Source: Arthonia radiata (lineage: Eukaryota; Ascomycota; Arthoniomycetes; Arthoniales; Arthoniaceae). From it: a stretch of DNA of 64,000 nt. Location: NCBI GenBank assembly GCA_002989075.1, contig PSQN01000003.1:1616340-1680339 (forward strand), in the 5' to 3' direction. Position 1 is the first letter of the stretch. Each line of letters opens with the position of its first letter. The notes under the pieces are model-generated. The model was not told the DNA's origin. It worked only from the letters and a program-made list of their open reading frames with translations, and did not search any database. Position numbers and translations under genes: made by a program. This document shows, piece after piece, positions 23,355 to 35,649 of this stretch.

Positions 23355-23897
23355 GACCGAGCCTGCATGTAGAAATGCTATACATTCAGACCTCCAGCGA
23401 ACAGCAAACATACATCCTCTTGCAATCCACATCCCTGACCACTCCTTCCCGCGTACCCTCTGTAGCACTAGTAAGCTAGTAACATAGGAAGCGAGTAGAT
23501 TAATTCAGAGGAAGTGTCACCAGAAGTGAGCAGATTCAGTATGCATCGTGTGACATATGATGTAAGAAATTTTTGTGCTTCTTTCACCAGAGGTAAGCAA
23601 CTCTGATCGACGACATGGCCTAGACGTCTGGCATTGACAATGACTGCAGCAATACAGGTTCTGGGAAAACACGTTGTTGGGGGTTGCGTACATAAGTCCA
23701 TGACCCAGTTAACACCACTTGATGGAAAGATTTGTGGCGGAATACATAGAAAAGTGTCCAACGATTCGATGCGGGCTGTAGCGTTCAGCTGCGAAAGCTT
23801 GATCAACAACCGGATTGTTTGCCCCACTCCGTCAAGCCCCAGGTATTGCTTCTAAAAGCAGTCTGCGCGCCGCATTCAGAGCGCGTCAACTCTCTTC
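23355..23897. other. Spacer between the AHWAL gene and the P450
   Basis: This is the shared 3' space of two convergent genes. It contains the degenerate integrase-like frame listed separately and short imperfect repeats of the form GAAGYGAGYAGATT (about 23489-23536). Confidence 0.45.
23468..23827 (-). mobile_element. Possible fossil fragment of a Gypsy-type integrase
   Basis: A minus-strand frame of 119 codons shows weak resemblance to the start of a Ty3/Gypsy integrase core: a VNWVMDL stretch followed some 20 residues later by AAVIVNARRLG, then an aliphatic segment. Spacing is about right for that domain, but catalytic positions cannot be affirmed. It has normal GC content, no LTRs and no other retroelement parts, so it would be a short, isolated, old fragment that escaped RIP. 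It could equally be a chance frame. Confidence 0.3.
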
Positions 23898-25888
23898 TCA
23901 AAGCGACACCACATGTTGGACTGCAGAAACAGTGTAGTTCCCGCTCGTCCACGGCTCAGCGGGATTGACAATCGAGCACTCGAAGCGGCGAATAAGCTGC
24001 CACACATCCATTAGCGATCATACCCACCAGCGACAACGCTGCAGCGCCTGCTCCACACAAGGCCACTTACCTCCACAAAAATCTTCCGCAACTCAATCAT
24101 CACCAGCGTCTTCCCCAGACACAAGAACCACCCACTCCGAAACACGAGCTCAACCGTACTCTCCATCTCCCTGAGGCGCGCCGGCTCCGCCTCCAGCCAC
24201 CACTCCGGGCGGAAACAGTCCGCGTCGTCGCCGAACAACTTGTGCCGCATGAGGCCCCACGTACAGTGGCCGATTTGCGTGCCTCCGGGGACGAACGTGC
24301 CGTCGATGTTCTCGCCGCCGGGTTCGTGACCTTGACGAGGAGGCCTGTGAACGGCGGCCAGATGCGGAAGCCCTCCATGATGCAGGCTTGGAGGGAAGGG
24401 AGGCGCTTGGTCTCGGCGTCGGTGATGGGGGATGACACGGCGCCGTTGCGGATTGCGGGGTCGAATTCGGTGCGCAAGGCGGTGAAGACGTGGGGGGGGG
24501 CTGATGATGTGGAGCCAGATGGCGCGGACGGAGGTGGAGGTTGAGTCGGAGCCTGCGAGGCTGGTGTGGAGAGCAGATGGTGTCAGTTCATGGGTAACTA
24601 AAAGAGGGTGACGGTTTGGGTAGGCAAAGTTTGAGGAGAGAAGTCAGTGGAGAAAAAAGGAAACATACAGATGGGTACAGATTTCGGATATCGCCTGACG
24701 GGGACTCATCCCATCGCGAAGGAAGAGATCGAGCATGTCGTTGGTTTCCTTTTTATTGGCCTTCACTCGAGCCTCGACGATGCCGCGAGCCATTCTGAAA
24801 GAGAGGTAGCTCTTAGCGCATGAAGAGCACAGGTCTACAGAACGCTCGATCACCTCTCCATGAATCGGCAAGGGGGTGGACAACATACTTTACGATATAT
24901 CCTTGTCCCGACTTGTCTCTCTCAGAGGGCATGGCGACCATCTTCACCGGTGCGCTGTCGATGAGGTCTACAAAAGGACCACTGGCGGTGCAAAACGTAA
25001 CTAGCGGTAGCTTAGACCCGACCATCGTGATGTATCCATGAACGTCGTTGTCGGTACGACAGTCGTCGAATGGCTGCCCGAGAGCTACATCAGTGATGAC
25101 GTCCATGCTGAAGAATTGCGCCTTCTCTGCGAAGTCGCAAGGTCTCAGTGTCGACGCGTCGGAGAGATATTTGCGCTCGATGAGATCGATAAGACCCGAA
25201 ATGCTTCTGTCGATTTTGCTCTCAAACTGGGGATTTTCCTTCATTGCGAACTAGAAAGACTGTGAGCGTGAGCTGCTCTTTAATGGGTCGTTTGTTTATG
25301 CTTGGATCAAATTTGTGACCTACTGCTTTGATCATTTGCTTGCGGAGCACGTCGTGTCGGTCAGGGTCGCGCTCGGAAAAGATGTTGTTCAGGAACGGGT
25401 CGACCTTGAGAGGCGCGTACCATTTTCCTTTCCAATGCTTGGCTTTGACGCTGCTCATGTGATAGCATATCTTGGGATTGGTGGTAACGAGGACTATGTG
25501 CCATCTTTAGCATTGTATACGAGTCAAATAGCACTCTTCTTTGCACTATACGCACAGTTTGGCCCTATCCGAACTAGATCCTCGTCTGTTCAGGAGAGAC
25601 AACGATGGTTAGCCGCTGGCCGCGTACATCTTAAGGAGTTGATGCATGCCGCGTACCGGGGAACTTTTTGCATTGCTCGTAGAGCTTCACGTGCATGCGT
25701 CCAGTCCCGGCAGCTCTGACTAACCAGAGGTCCGAGATAGCGGCAAGCCATCGGCCACTGAAAGTAGAGAGTTTTCGAAATTGAATTACGATCGTCACGG
25801 CCAAGTATAGCAGAAGGGTCACACCTAGCAAAGGGATGCCGATGCGCAAGCCCGAGTCTCCCAGGTCTGCACTCACGATTGAAATCAT
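23898..25888 (-). pseudogene. Cytochrome P450 (CYP, microsomal), seven exons, decayed
   Basis: Exons, all phases consistent: 25888-25657, 25585-25556 (30 nt), 25493-25324, 25250-24889, 24794-24669, 24560-24071, 23996-23898; about 502 codons, normal P450 length. Visible parts: an N-terminal membrane anchor (residues 16-36), FSGRWLAAISDLWL, RIGPNFLVTTNP, SERDPDRHD, FAMKENP, the I-helix LAGSDST, the K-helix EGFR, and the heme loop FRSGWFLCLGK with its Cys. Oddities: a nine-C run (24492-24500) puts the reading +1, and the frame returns near 24322, so about 60 codons are out of frame. The meander PERW is PEWW (24208-24197). The basic residue of the heme loop is also Trp. Both are one CGG-to-TGG step from Arg. 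The end diverges from the usual VQxDMW pattern by a further shift. Related enzymes are heme monooxygenases of secondary metabolism or detoxification (pisatin demethylase-like group). Probably non-functional unless the indels are sequencing errors. Confidence 0.8.
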
Positions 25889-26642
25889 GGGTTTCTTTAC
25901 TCGTGTGTGACTGTAAGGGATTTAAAAAACAAGCTTCTGCGTCGGTCCCGTATGAACAGATGAATGAATGGACGATTGGATTAAGGGCACACGAGCCTCC
26001 GAGTGAGCATGCCTAAAGCCTGGCGGCAGTCACCCGAAAGAGCACACCATCACGTTTGGCCGCAGGGAATACGACGGCGGTTGCTGCCGATTCGCAATAT
26101 CCGCATATCGCCGTAGTAAGAGCCATGAATGGTTTCAGTATCTCGACCGGCGTTCTTCGATGTCAATGAGCAGGCGGCGAAGAGACGGAGGCAGAAAAGG
26201 GACAGAATTCCCAGCTGCGTCCTTTTCGGTGAATGACAAGACTTGCACGGTGAGATTTGAAAGGCCTTCGGTCGTTTTTTGAGTAAACATGTCCAAATCA
26301 ACACTCGCATGGGAGAAGAGCTCGGTGTATCTCTTTTTAAATCTCCATCCAATCCGGAGGTTTCCATTGGCTCCGTGATTTCGGAAGCCAGGGTTCGGAG
26401 ATCGATCGCGCCGACGGCTCGGCCCGCCCCCTGTCATGCCCGAATAGGACATCGGTCGGCGGAACGTGGTTGCTCCACCTTTCATAGTTCGTCATCAGGT
26501 CATGCATGCAGCGCCTTCCTGGATGATAATGCAGTGAGCAAAACCTGCCTGTTTCACGCATCGTCGCAGACTGCTCTTTCATCGAAAAACTTACTTGCAA
26601 TTCTCACCTCTCGCGTTGTTTCTTGGCTCGATCTTTCATTCC
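25889..26642. promoter_or_regulatory. Divergent intergenic region between P450 and MFS genes
   Basis: About 750 bp between two outward-facing ATGs (25888 minus, 26643 plus), so it must hold both promoters. A minus-strand frame from about 26485 to 26135 has some coding character (ends ...RRLLIDIEERRSRY) but no motif I recognise; it might be a small gene or a remnant. I did not find a convincing repeated operator. Confidence 0.5.
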
Positions 26643-28422
26643 ATGGAAAACCCAAGCAGATTACCGGTCATGGAGACAGCAAGTTATCCTTCTTCCTCAG
26701 AGGAGAAGACGGAGCACTCGAAGCCCTCTCGGGATGCAATGGAGCATCCCACCCACGTCGATGACGATGACGAGAAGGGCCGGAAGATCTCACCTGAGGA
26801 TGGGGTGCCACCTCGCGACATGAAGCCCGTTGTTTGGTTCCTGGTGGCCGCTTCAGTTTTCTCCACGGTTTTCCTCTTCGCACTCGACAATACCATCGTT
26901 GCGGACGTCCAGCCAAAGGTCATCGAGAGCTTCGGTGAAGTCAGCAAACTACCATGGATTTCAGTCGCCTTCCCACTAGGAGGCCTTGCCATGAATCTCA
27001 TTTGGTCAGTGTTAGAAGGACCTCTCCGAGAAGCACCCTTGGATGATGTCTTATTGACTGTGATTAAGGGGCAAGCTCTTTAGCCAGTTCGAAATCAAGT
27101 GGACCTTCATCCTCACAATCATCTTCTTCGAGGTCGGCTCCGCGATCTGTGGGGCCGCTCCCAGCATGAACGGCTTCATTGTGGGCCGTGCGATCTGTGG
27201 TTTCGGCGGTGGAGGCATCTACATGGGCGCCATAACCATCATCTCCACCTTCACCACAATCAAGGAGCGGCCAGCATACCTTGGCCTTACCGGTCTTTGC
27301 TGGGGCAGTGGTACCGTCCTTGGTCCCGTGATCGGTGGCGCATTTGGCGATTCCAGTGCGACATGGCGGTGGGCGTTCTACATCAACCTCTGCATTGGAG
27401 CGGTCATGGCTCCAATTTGGCTCTTCTTGCTGCCGAAGCGAGACCCGCGCGAGGGCACACCCTTCGTTGCTCGCCTGAAAACACTCGACTACCTTGGCTT
27501 CGTTATCTTTATCGGCGCCTGCGTCTCGGGCGTCATGGCGATCTCGTTCGGCGGTGCTCTATACGCCTGGGACTCTGGAAGCATCATCGGCCTTTTGGTG
27601 TGCACAGTAGTGCTCTGGGTCTTGTTCGGCATCCAACAGTCATTTCGGATCCTGACGACCAAGGAGTACCAACTGTTCCCTGTATACCTGGTGCTCAACT
27701 GGGAGATGGATATTCTCTTCGCTCAGGCTGCTTCGACAATCTCATGCGCCTTCGTTCCAATCTACTTCATCCCACTCTTCTTCTCCTTCGTGCACGGAGA
27801 CACGGCTCTTGAGGCTGGTGTTCGCTTGCTTCCATTCATCTTCATCATGGTCTTTGCGACCATCGCCAACGGTATCATTATGGGCAAGACGGGCTGGTAC
27901 ATGCCATGGTTCTTGGGTGGTGGACTGCTCATCGTTGCGGGCAGCGCGCTCTTCTACACGATCGACATCAACACAAGCACGTCGGCCAGCTACGGCTACA
28001 GTGTGCTCGTCGCACTCGGATCAGGGTCTATTTCACAGGCGTCGATGTCGATCGCGCAAGCTAAAGTTCCTGCAGCAGAGGTTCTCCCGGTTACCCAATT
28101 CATCGGCTTCGGTCAGATCGGGGGCATCACGCTTGCATTGTCCATTGCCAATTGCATTTTCATCAATCGCTCCATCGTAGGCATTCGAGCCGTGTTGCCA
28201 GACGCTGCACAGACGGACGTGATCAGCGCCGTATCTGGGACTGGGGCTGGCTTCTTCAACTCATTGGATCCCGCGACACGTGAGAACGTGTTGAGGGTCA
28301 TTGTCGCAGCCATTAGTGACACCTATGCGATGGCTATTGCGGCCGGATGTCTGACGGTCGTCCTGGCGCTGTTCATGAAACGAGAGCGACTGTTCATCGA
28401 CAATACGAACGCTGAAGGTTGA
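26643..28422 (+). CDS. MFS drug/toxin efflux carrier (DHA2-like, 14 TM), two exons
   Basis: Exon 1 is 26643-27004 and exon 2 is 27069-28422. The 64-nt intron has donor GTCAGT and branch TTGACT, ends GATTAAG, and restores a Trp codon (NLI-W-GKLF) in phase, giving 571 residues. The N-terminus is hydrophilic and acidic to residue 60. TM1 follows (63-80) with LDNTIVADVQP, the motif of proton-coupled drug carriers. Then come WGKLFSQF (motif A position), GRAICGFGGGGIYMG, the antiporter-type motif GTVLGPVIGGAFGD with WRWAFYINL, and further hydrophobic helices to about residue 555, which by eye fits 14 TM. It resembles fungal toxin and multidrug exporters (TRI12/TOXA type), plasma-membrane proton antiporters that expel small toxic compounds; the substrate is unknown. 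ATG 26643 has a good context (CCATGG). It is divergent from the P450, a common pairing. The frame is intact with normal CAG use. Confidence 0.9.
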
Positions 28423-28860
28423 GACGCGCCGGCGCGTGCTGCTGTTTGGAGGAACGCTTTGTCATTCTTTGGTAGACAACAAGTTTCTGACAACTGAAAG
28501 AGGACCGGATGTGGGACCGACGAGGTGTTCAAATGATAGTGTAGGAGTAGATGCGCGTGATGCCAAAGGAGAGCGGGAGGTTGGAAATCACATTCACGGA
28601 GACGCTCCGGACCGAGAGATCCGATATCTTACGGAGTTGATAACGCCACACCCCCCTTCTACTAGCGCCACACCCCTAATGGCACCGTAAAATCTACCCA
28701 CCCCCAGCCCTCCAGTCACCTAAGTCCTCCTATAAGGTACCTGTCAAGAATTCATGGACGCTGATTAACTTTTATGCACTAGCTGTAGTGCGCTTTGGCG
28801 TGGCCGTAGTGCCACGATACCTGGGGTCAGAAAGGCTTGGTATCTAGGTTTTGTCTACAG
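28423..28860. other. 3' flank of the MFS gene and island edge
   Basis: GC-normal sequence without a supportable gene. A small hairpin CGTGGC...GCCACG lies at about 28799-28816. Composition changes to AT-rich at about 28850-28880. Confidence 0.45.
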
Positions 28861-30605
28861 GATAATCCTAGTATTCCTAACCTATAACTAATACTAATTA
28901 TTATCTTTTTAACCTTGTCTTTTAACTAGTTATAAGTCTAAATTATATATCTAAGGCTTTATCATAATTATATAGTTTATTTATACTTATTTTAATAAAA
29001 TTCTAACTAGAATTAGTTACTATTAATAGTATTAAACTTATAAGTAATTAGTAACTATTTTTATACTAAGTATTATCGTATATTAATATAAAAGCTATTA
29101 AAATAACTATTATAATATAGTTTAATCTTTTATAGCCTAAGTATATTAAATATATCTAATCTTAGAAATTATACTATTATAAGTTTTAACAAATTTAGAT
29201 AAGTATTAATTACTAGGTTATCTAGTAAACTTTAGATTTTATATAGTATTTAGATACTATAATAGATATAAAGTAAGATATTAAGTTTAAGATCCTTAAG
29301 GGCTCTAAAAACTACTAATAGTAGTAGTAGAATATTAAGAATCTACTAAAGATATTAAATCTTTAGAAGTTTATTTTTAGTATTAATAATAGTATATAGA
29401 AGACTTATTTTTTAGGTTCTATTAATACTAATAATACTACTATATAGAAAGAAAAGAAGTAGAAGTACTATAAGTAAAATAAGCTTAAAGTAAAGATATC
29501 TTTATATATTCTTAATAACCTTAGTAATTTTATTAAAATAAACTTTAATAATAATAAATTTGATTATATAAAGATATAGTAGAATTATCTTAAAAGATAT
29601 ATAAAGATAAGCTATATAGAAATATATAATACTATTTAATAGTTACTAGTACTATTACTAAAGTCTTATAAAGATATAGAGTAATATTATGTTAAATTTA
29701 AAATAGTTATAAATAAGATTAATAGTTTAAAGAGAAGAGATAAGTCTAAAATTCTTAATAATAGAATAAAAATTATAATATTTCTAAATAATATTAGTAA
29801 TACAAAAGAATATAAATAGTAGATCACTACTAAATATAGCTAATATAATACTTTAAATAATGTTATATTAATTAATATTTATAACTTATTTAAGAAGATA
29901 ATTAAAGAATTCTAGATTATTAAATTAAAAGAAGTATACTCTATAGATACTATAAGCCTTATAGCTAATACCAAGAAGAATAAAAAGAAGAAGTCTAGCG
30001 GTAGTAGTAGTAGTAGCAGCTCTAATAGAGATAGCAATAGTAAGAAATATAGAAAGTATAATTTATACTAGAGTTTTAGGTATACTAAAGAAAAATACTT
30101 ATATAATTATTCTAAAGATACTCTAGATAGTTAGAAATCCTTTAAAAAGGTTAGTAAGTTTAAGTATATAGATTTAAGTAAAAAAAATGTCTTTAAGAAG
30201 AGTAGCTATTATAGTAGTAATATAGAGATAATTACTATCTATATTAATATAGTTAATAAGATATAAGATAGTATCTATATAACTATCTATAAAGGTACCT
30301 ATATAGATATCTATATAGCTATCTATAAAGATATCTATACTACTATCTATATAACTACTAAACTAACTATCTAACTATCTACCAGACTAGATAAATTATA
30401 TACTACTTTTACTAGTAAGATATTTACTATACTCTTTACTACTAGCTTAGCTACTTGGTAATATATAGGTTAGCTAGTAGATTTACAAGCTTTTAACTAT
30501 ATATATAATAATCTTAATATATAAAGTTAGATCTATTAAAGCTTCTCTTAAATAAAGAAAATTTCTGATATAATAAATATTATTACTAAAGCTAGTAGAG
30601 ATATA
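28861..30605 (+). mobile_element. Copia-like gag remains (old background element)
   Basis: Heavily RIPed sequence. On the plus strand at about 29500-30200 it keeps the layout of a Copia gag: a helical region, a Lys/Ser-rich linker (about 29970-30060), then a zinc-knuckle position. It is interrupted on the right by the Copia element that starts at 30611, so this is older. Its own LTR was not found. Fossil with many breaks. Confidence 0.55.
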
Positions 30606-30610
30606 ATACT

Positions 30611-31117
30611 TGTTAAAAGGTACAGGGAAGAAGAAGAATACTACTACAAAGAGTAGAAAGACGAGACCAGCTTAGAACTGGTGCAATACTTAGGCTTAGT
30701 ACAGGTACAATACTTAGTAGTAAGGAAAAGCTGTTATTATATTGTCTGTCTTATTAGCTAAAATTCTTTAGAGAGATTCTAACTTATATATCTAAGTCTA
30801 GCGGTCTATACAGGACTTACTAGATATCTATTCTTTTTAATAGGAGTTAGATAACCCGTAACTTACTATATAAGATAGTAATTCTGTCTATTTAAAACTA
30901 TTAGTCTTTAAGTTTATTCTATATTATCTTAAACTATAGGCCAGCTGTTTAAGATAGATCGTACAATACTTCTTTTTATTCTAAATTCGGGCTACTAGGC
31001 CCGACCCTTTAGATAAAAGGCTTATTCTATTTTAAGCCGAGACAGCTAATAAGACCTGTTTAATACTTCGGGCCCCTAAAGATTCCGGCTAACCAGCTAG
31101 TTAGTTAATTTTTAATA
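30611..31117 (-). repeat. Left (3') LTR of the Copia element
   Basis: 507 bp, TGTTAAAAGG at the left edge, homologous to the solo LTRs at 1272-1779 and 63066-63571. It is preceded by the duplication ATACT. Confidence 0.88.
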
Positions 31118-34100
31118 TACCTCCTTAATCGAATAGTTATTTTAGCCAAATTATAAGCTAATTTAAGTTCTAAACGTTAGTATTTTAGCTAAGTCGATCG
31201 GTTTTATTAAACTGTCTGCTAATTGTTTCTTTATAGAAACGTATTTAAGCTCTATTTAGCCTGTCTAAACGTTTTCTCTAATATAGTAATACTGTATATC
31301 AATATACTTAGATTTAGCTTAGAAGGTAGAGTTTTTTGTAAGTTCTTTTGCTAAATTGCTGTCGGTAAGTAACAGTTTTACCGGCAAAAACGGGGTCTCC
31401 GGTCTAATTTAACCGGCTTGCCCGGGCAAATATATACTTGCCTGGTACGTTAGAGCCCGCCGAGTTTTTTTATCCGCAGACTTTTTAAAAGTACCCGCTA
31501 AAACGGTAGTAATCGAATTTTCTTTAAAAATTCTGGACAGTTCGGTAGCAATTAATTAGATAAATAACTGTTTCTTTAATACTTCTTTAAGAGCTATATA
31601 TTTAGCCTTATAAGAGCTTAAGGCGACTATTTTTTATAGCTTTAAATTTTAGCTAAGGGCTCCGTTCCTAAGTAGAAAGATATAGCCGGTAGTCGATCTT
31701 CTAGTACTAAGGTTCTTCCTCTAATTTGCGTTATAATAGCCGGTTATACCGTCTATTAAGGAAGATTTATAGTAAAGGCTAAGGTTAAGAGTTTTATCTA
31801 AGTAAGTCTAAAGGCTACTTAAAACTCTCTAATACTTCTTACTAGGATTTAATATATATCGGGCTAGTAGGCTAGTTATAAAGGTAATATCGGGTCTTAT
31901 TTTTGTTATTAGATACAAAATCGATCCAATTTGTTGCTAATAATTAGAAATATTGGTACTGCTAGCTTAGTTAGAATTTGATGCCAATTTTAAGCTAACG
32001 GGCTACATTATTTTTCCGGGCATTTGGCCGTTTTTCTTCGAATATTTCGTTAAAATTTTGATTAAATAAGTCGACTAGTCTAAGCAAATTGTTTTTGCCG
32101 GGCGATCTCGGGTAATTTTAATTTTTAGAAACTTACTAACGTCTTCTAAGTTCTTAACTGTAAGAGTCTTATTTAGTTTCTAATAGATTCTAGAAATTAT
32201 TTCGGTAGAATTAGATACAGCTAATATATTGTCTACGTAGACAATTAAAATTGCCTGCTTTCTAGTTCTTTAAATATAAACCCACTAATTAGATACTAGA
32301 GGTTTAAAATCTATTCTCCTTAGTAATTCTTAAAGATAGGTTTTCTACTGTCGGCCGGCCTATTTTAGACCGTAAAGGACCTTCTTTATTTAATAAACTT
32401 TATTAGTTTTGTTAGATAGGCCAGTTAGTTACTCAATATAGACAATCTTGTTTAACTTTATATTAGAATAAGCTAATCTTACATTCTATTGCTTTATTTC
32501 TTAGTCTTTCTCTGCTACTAAGGCTAGTATAAGCCGGTAGATAATTAGATTTACTATATTTACAAAGGTCTCTATAAAATCGAGGCCGGGTCTTTGTTAA
32601 TAGCTCTTAACTACCCAGCGGGCTTTAAAAATCGACTCGCTCTTTAAAGAGTACTTAATCTTTAATACTTAGCGCCCTTTTAGCGCCTTTCTACTTAGCG
32701 GTAGCTTAGTTAATATCTAGGTTTCTTAGTTAGCTAGCTCTTTAAGCTCCAACTATATTATATTTAGCTAAAAAGGCTAATTCTTAAATACTCTTATTTC
32801 TTTTAAGTTATTAGGCTCTTTAGTAACTATAATTAAGGTTTATTTGGCGTATTGTTCTAAGTTATTGTAAAACTTGTTAAACTAATTTTTGTCGGCGTTT
32901 TTGTATATAAAATCTATTTTCTAAGCGCAATTAATATCTATTCGGCCGGGGTCTTCGGTACTTCTATAATTTAACTTGGTAAAAAGGTTAGACTTGTTTA
33001 AAGCTCTAGTTTAATATAGTTCTTATTTAAATTCGTTCGCTAGTTATTAAGATATAGGGGAGGTATACTGTTTCTTATATAGAAGAATCTCTTCTTTATT
33101 GGGAGGTATCTCTCTATTATCTTAAGATTTAGCGGTCAAATTCAGCTTATTTTTAAACTTAACTTTTAGTTATTTTTTAAGCTCTTTAGAAATACTTTTA
33201 GTTAATCGATTAACTATAGATCTCCGTAGATCTTAAACAAATTTTTCTTTTTAAACGTAGACGTCTCTTCTCTAGTGAATCTTCCGGCTATTAGGGTCTA
33301 AGAGCTTATATTGGTTCGATCCGTAGTCTATTAGGATATAGATAGTTACTCTAGCGTCTAGTTTTTTTTTAGTTTGGGTTCTTTAAGATAAGTAACTAAG
33401 CTCTAGATTTTAATAGTACTAACATTCGGTTTTTTACCGTATTTTGCTTTGTACGGGGTAATAAACCTCAATAATCCGGTATAAGGAGTCCTGTTATAAA
33501 TATAGATAGCTGCTTTTAGCGCTTTACCCTAATATATCTAAAGTAGCCCGATAGTATAAAGTATTGCTTAAACTTTACTAACAATTATTCGGTTAAAGCG
33601 TTCGGCTCGTTTATTTTGCTAAAGAGTATATAATACAGATATTGTTAAAATAGCTTCTTTTTATTTTAGAAGCTGTTTTATCCGGCCTTCTCGGTATCCT
33701 TTTGCGTTATTTAAATATAATCTTTTAAAAGAATGCTTAAACTATGTTTCTTTTTAAGTAATATAAGTAGATAGTACGTTAAAAATCTAATTTTTAAACT
33801 ATAGTACCTCGATAGTCGTATACCGAGTTTTATTATCTATAAAGTTAGTAAATAATTAATCTTTAGAAGGAGTTTGCGGTATAATTAGCTTATAAATATT
33901 TAAGTAAACTTTTTCTAAATAATTAGCTAATTTATTTAAAGTTTTTTAGCTAACTTTAGCTATTGCCTTTACTCTAAAGTAAATTTAGTAATTATCTCTT
34001 AATTTGTCTAAATAATTTGTTTCTAGGGTAACCTTATTAAGCTATTTTAAGGCGTTTTCGCCTATATATTCTATTTATTGATGCTAAAGGTTAGTTTTTA

Positions 34101-35507
34101 AAAAAATAGTGTAGAAAGATTAGACTATATTAATAGTCTAAGCTTCTATTACTATTAGACCGTTAATATACTGCTTCTCGGTAGTTAATTGTTCAGTTTA
34201 ATTAACTTTTGGCTTATTTTAGCTAAAAGTTACCTTATCTCCTCTCTTTTTAAGCTTATTAAAGCTTAAAAGGTTAATTTTAAATTTCTTAACAAATAAA
34301 ACTTTGTCTAAAACAATTATTTTATCCTTAAAGAATAGTTTTACTTTATCTGTTTATAAGGCTTAGATTAACGTTTTCCCTTTTTAACGAATAATTTGGT
34401 TAGTTAACTAGATATCCGTTAAAAGGTTAATATTCAAGTAAATATAGCTTATTAAGCTTATATCGAGGATTTAAAAATTAGTAGAGTAATTAACTCTATC
34501 TAGTAATACTAGAAAGTATTGTTCTTCTTATAGGTTAGAACTATATACAGAAAATATTAAAAAATCGGTGTTTTTGGAGCTTTTGTTAGAATTTAGCCGA
34601 AGATTTAAGTATTTTTTCCAACAAGTTGCTAGTTTAAGCCTCTTTTTGTTATAAAAGGGGCATTCTTCTTAGTTTTTACTTAGTAATTTTAATTTTTCTC
34701 CGGTCCTTTGCGTTAATTTATTGTCTATTGCAGTAAAAACCTTTTCTGCTAGAGTACTACCGCAGATTTAGCGAAACTTGTCTATAAGTTAACTAAATAA
34801 GTTCTATAGACTTATATCGCTAGTCGTTTACCAATAGCTTTGGCTAATAATAGCTACTATATACTTATATTCAGAGGTTAGATTGTAAAGAATGTAGGCA
34901 GCTACTACCTTGTTAGGTAGTGCTAGTTCTCGGGTTACTAAATCGTCTGTTAATTGCCTAATTTTAGTAAGGTAAAGCTTAAGGTTTTTTTTCTTACTAA
35001 GTATAGTACTAAAGAGCTTCTTACAAATTAGAAACTCGAAACTAAGACCTTTTAATTTATATAACCTTTTTAGACTATCTTAAAGCTCTAAAGAATTATA
35101 AATCTTCTTTATTTAAATAAAGAGACCGTCCTCTAGAGTTAGTTAAATAAGGGCTGCTGCCCTTGTTAATCGTTTCTAGCGGCTAGCTTTAGTAATATCT
35201 CTAGCTAAATAGCCAAAAAAGGGAATTATAATATTACTATAGCCCTTTTTAGTTAAAAGAGCCTCTATTCGAATCGATTAAATGTCCTAATTAGTCGAGC
35301 CCTTAAGTTTAGAAATCTTATAAGAGGAGTCTATAGCTAAATATATAGTCAGAGATTTCCGAAAAAAAAGGAAATTCTGTTCTTATAGTTAAATTAGGCT
35401 AAAAATTTAGAGTCGATTAGTAATAGAATCGTTTGAAGGTGCCGATAGATAAAATATTTTCTAAAAGGAAATTTAAAAGGAATTGGTGCTAACTCGGGCT
35501 TATAACC

Positions 35508-35649
35508 TGTTAAAAAGGTATAGAAAAGAAGAAGAATACTACTATAAAGAGTAGAAAGACGAGACTAGCTTAGAACTAATATAATACTTAAGCTTAGTAT
35601 AGATATAATACTTAGTAGTAAAGAGAAGCTATTGTTATATTGTCTGTCT
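35508..35649 (-). repeat. Right (5') LTR of the Copia element, first part
   Basis: The first 142 bp of the LTR (in plus coordinates) up to the LINE insertion point. The LTR resumes at 40727 and ends at 41092, 508 bp in total. Confidence 0.87.

Noticed and set aside
27099-27812. Long plus-strand frame of 237 codons
   Set aside because: It is an overlapping shadow of the MFS exon 2; the other frame gives the clear carrier protein.
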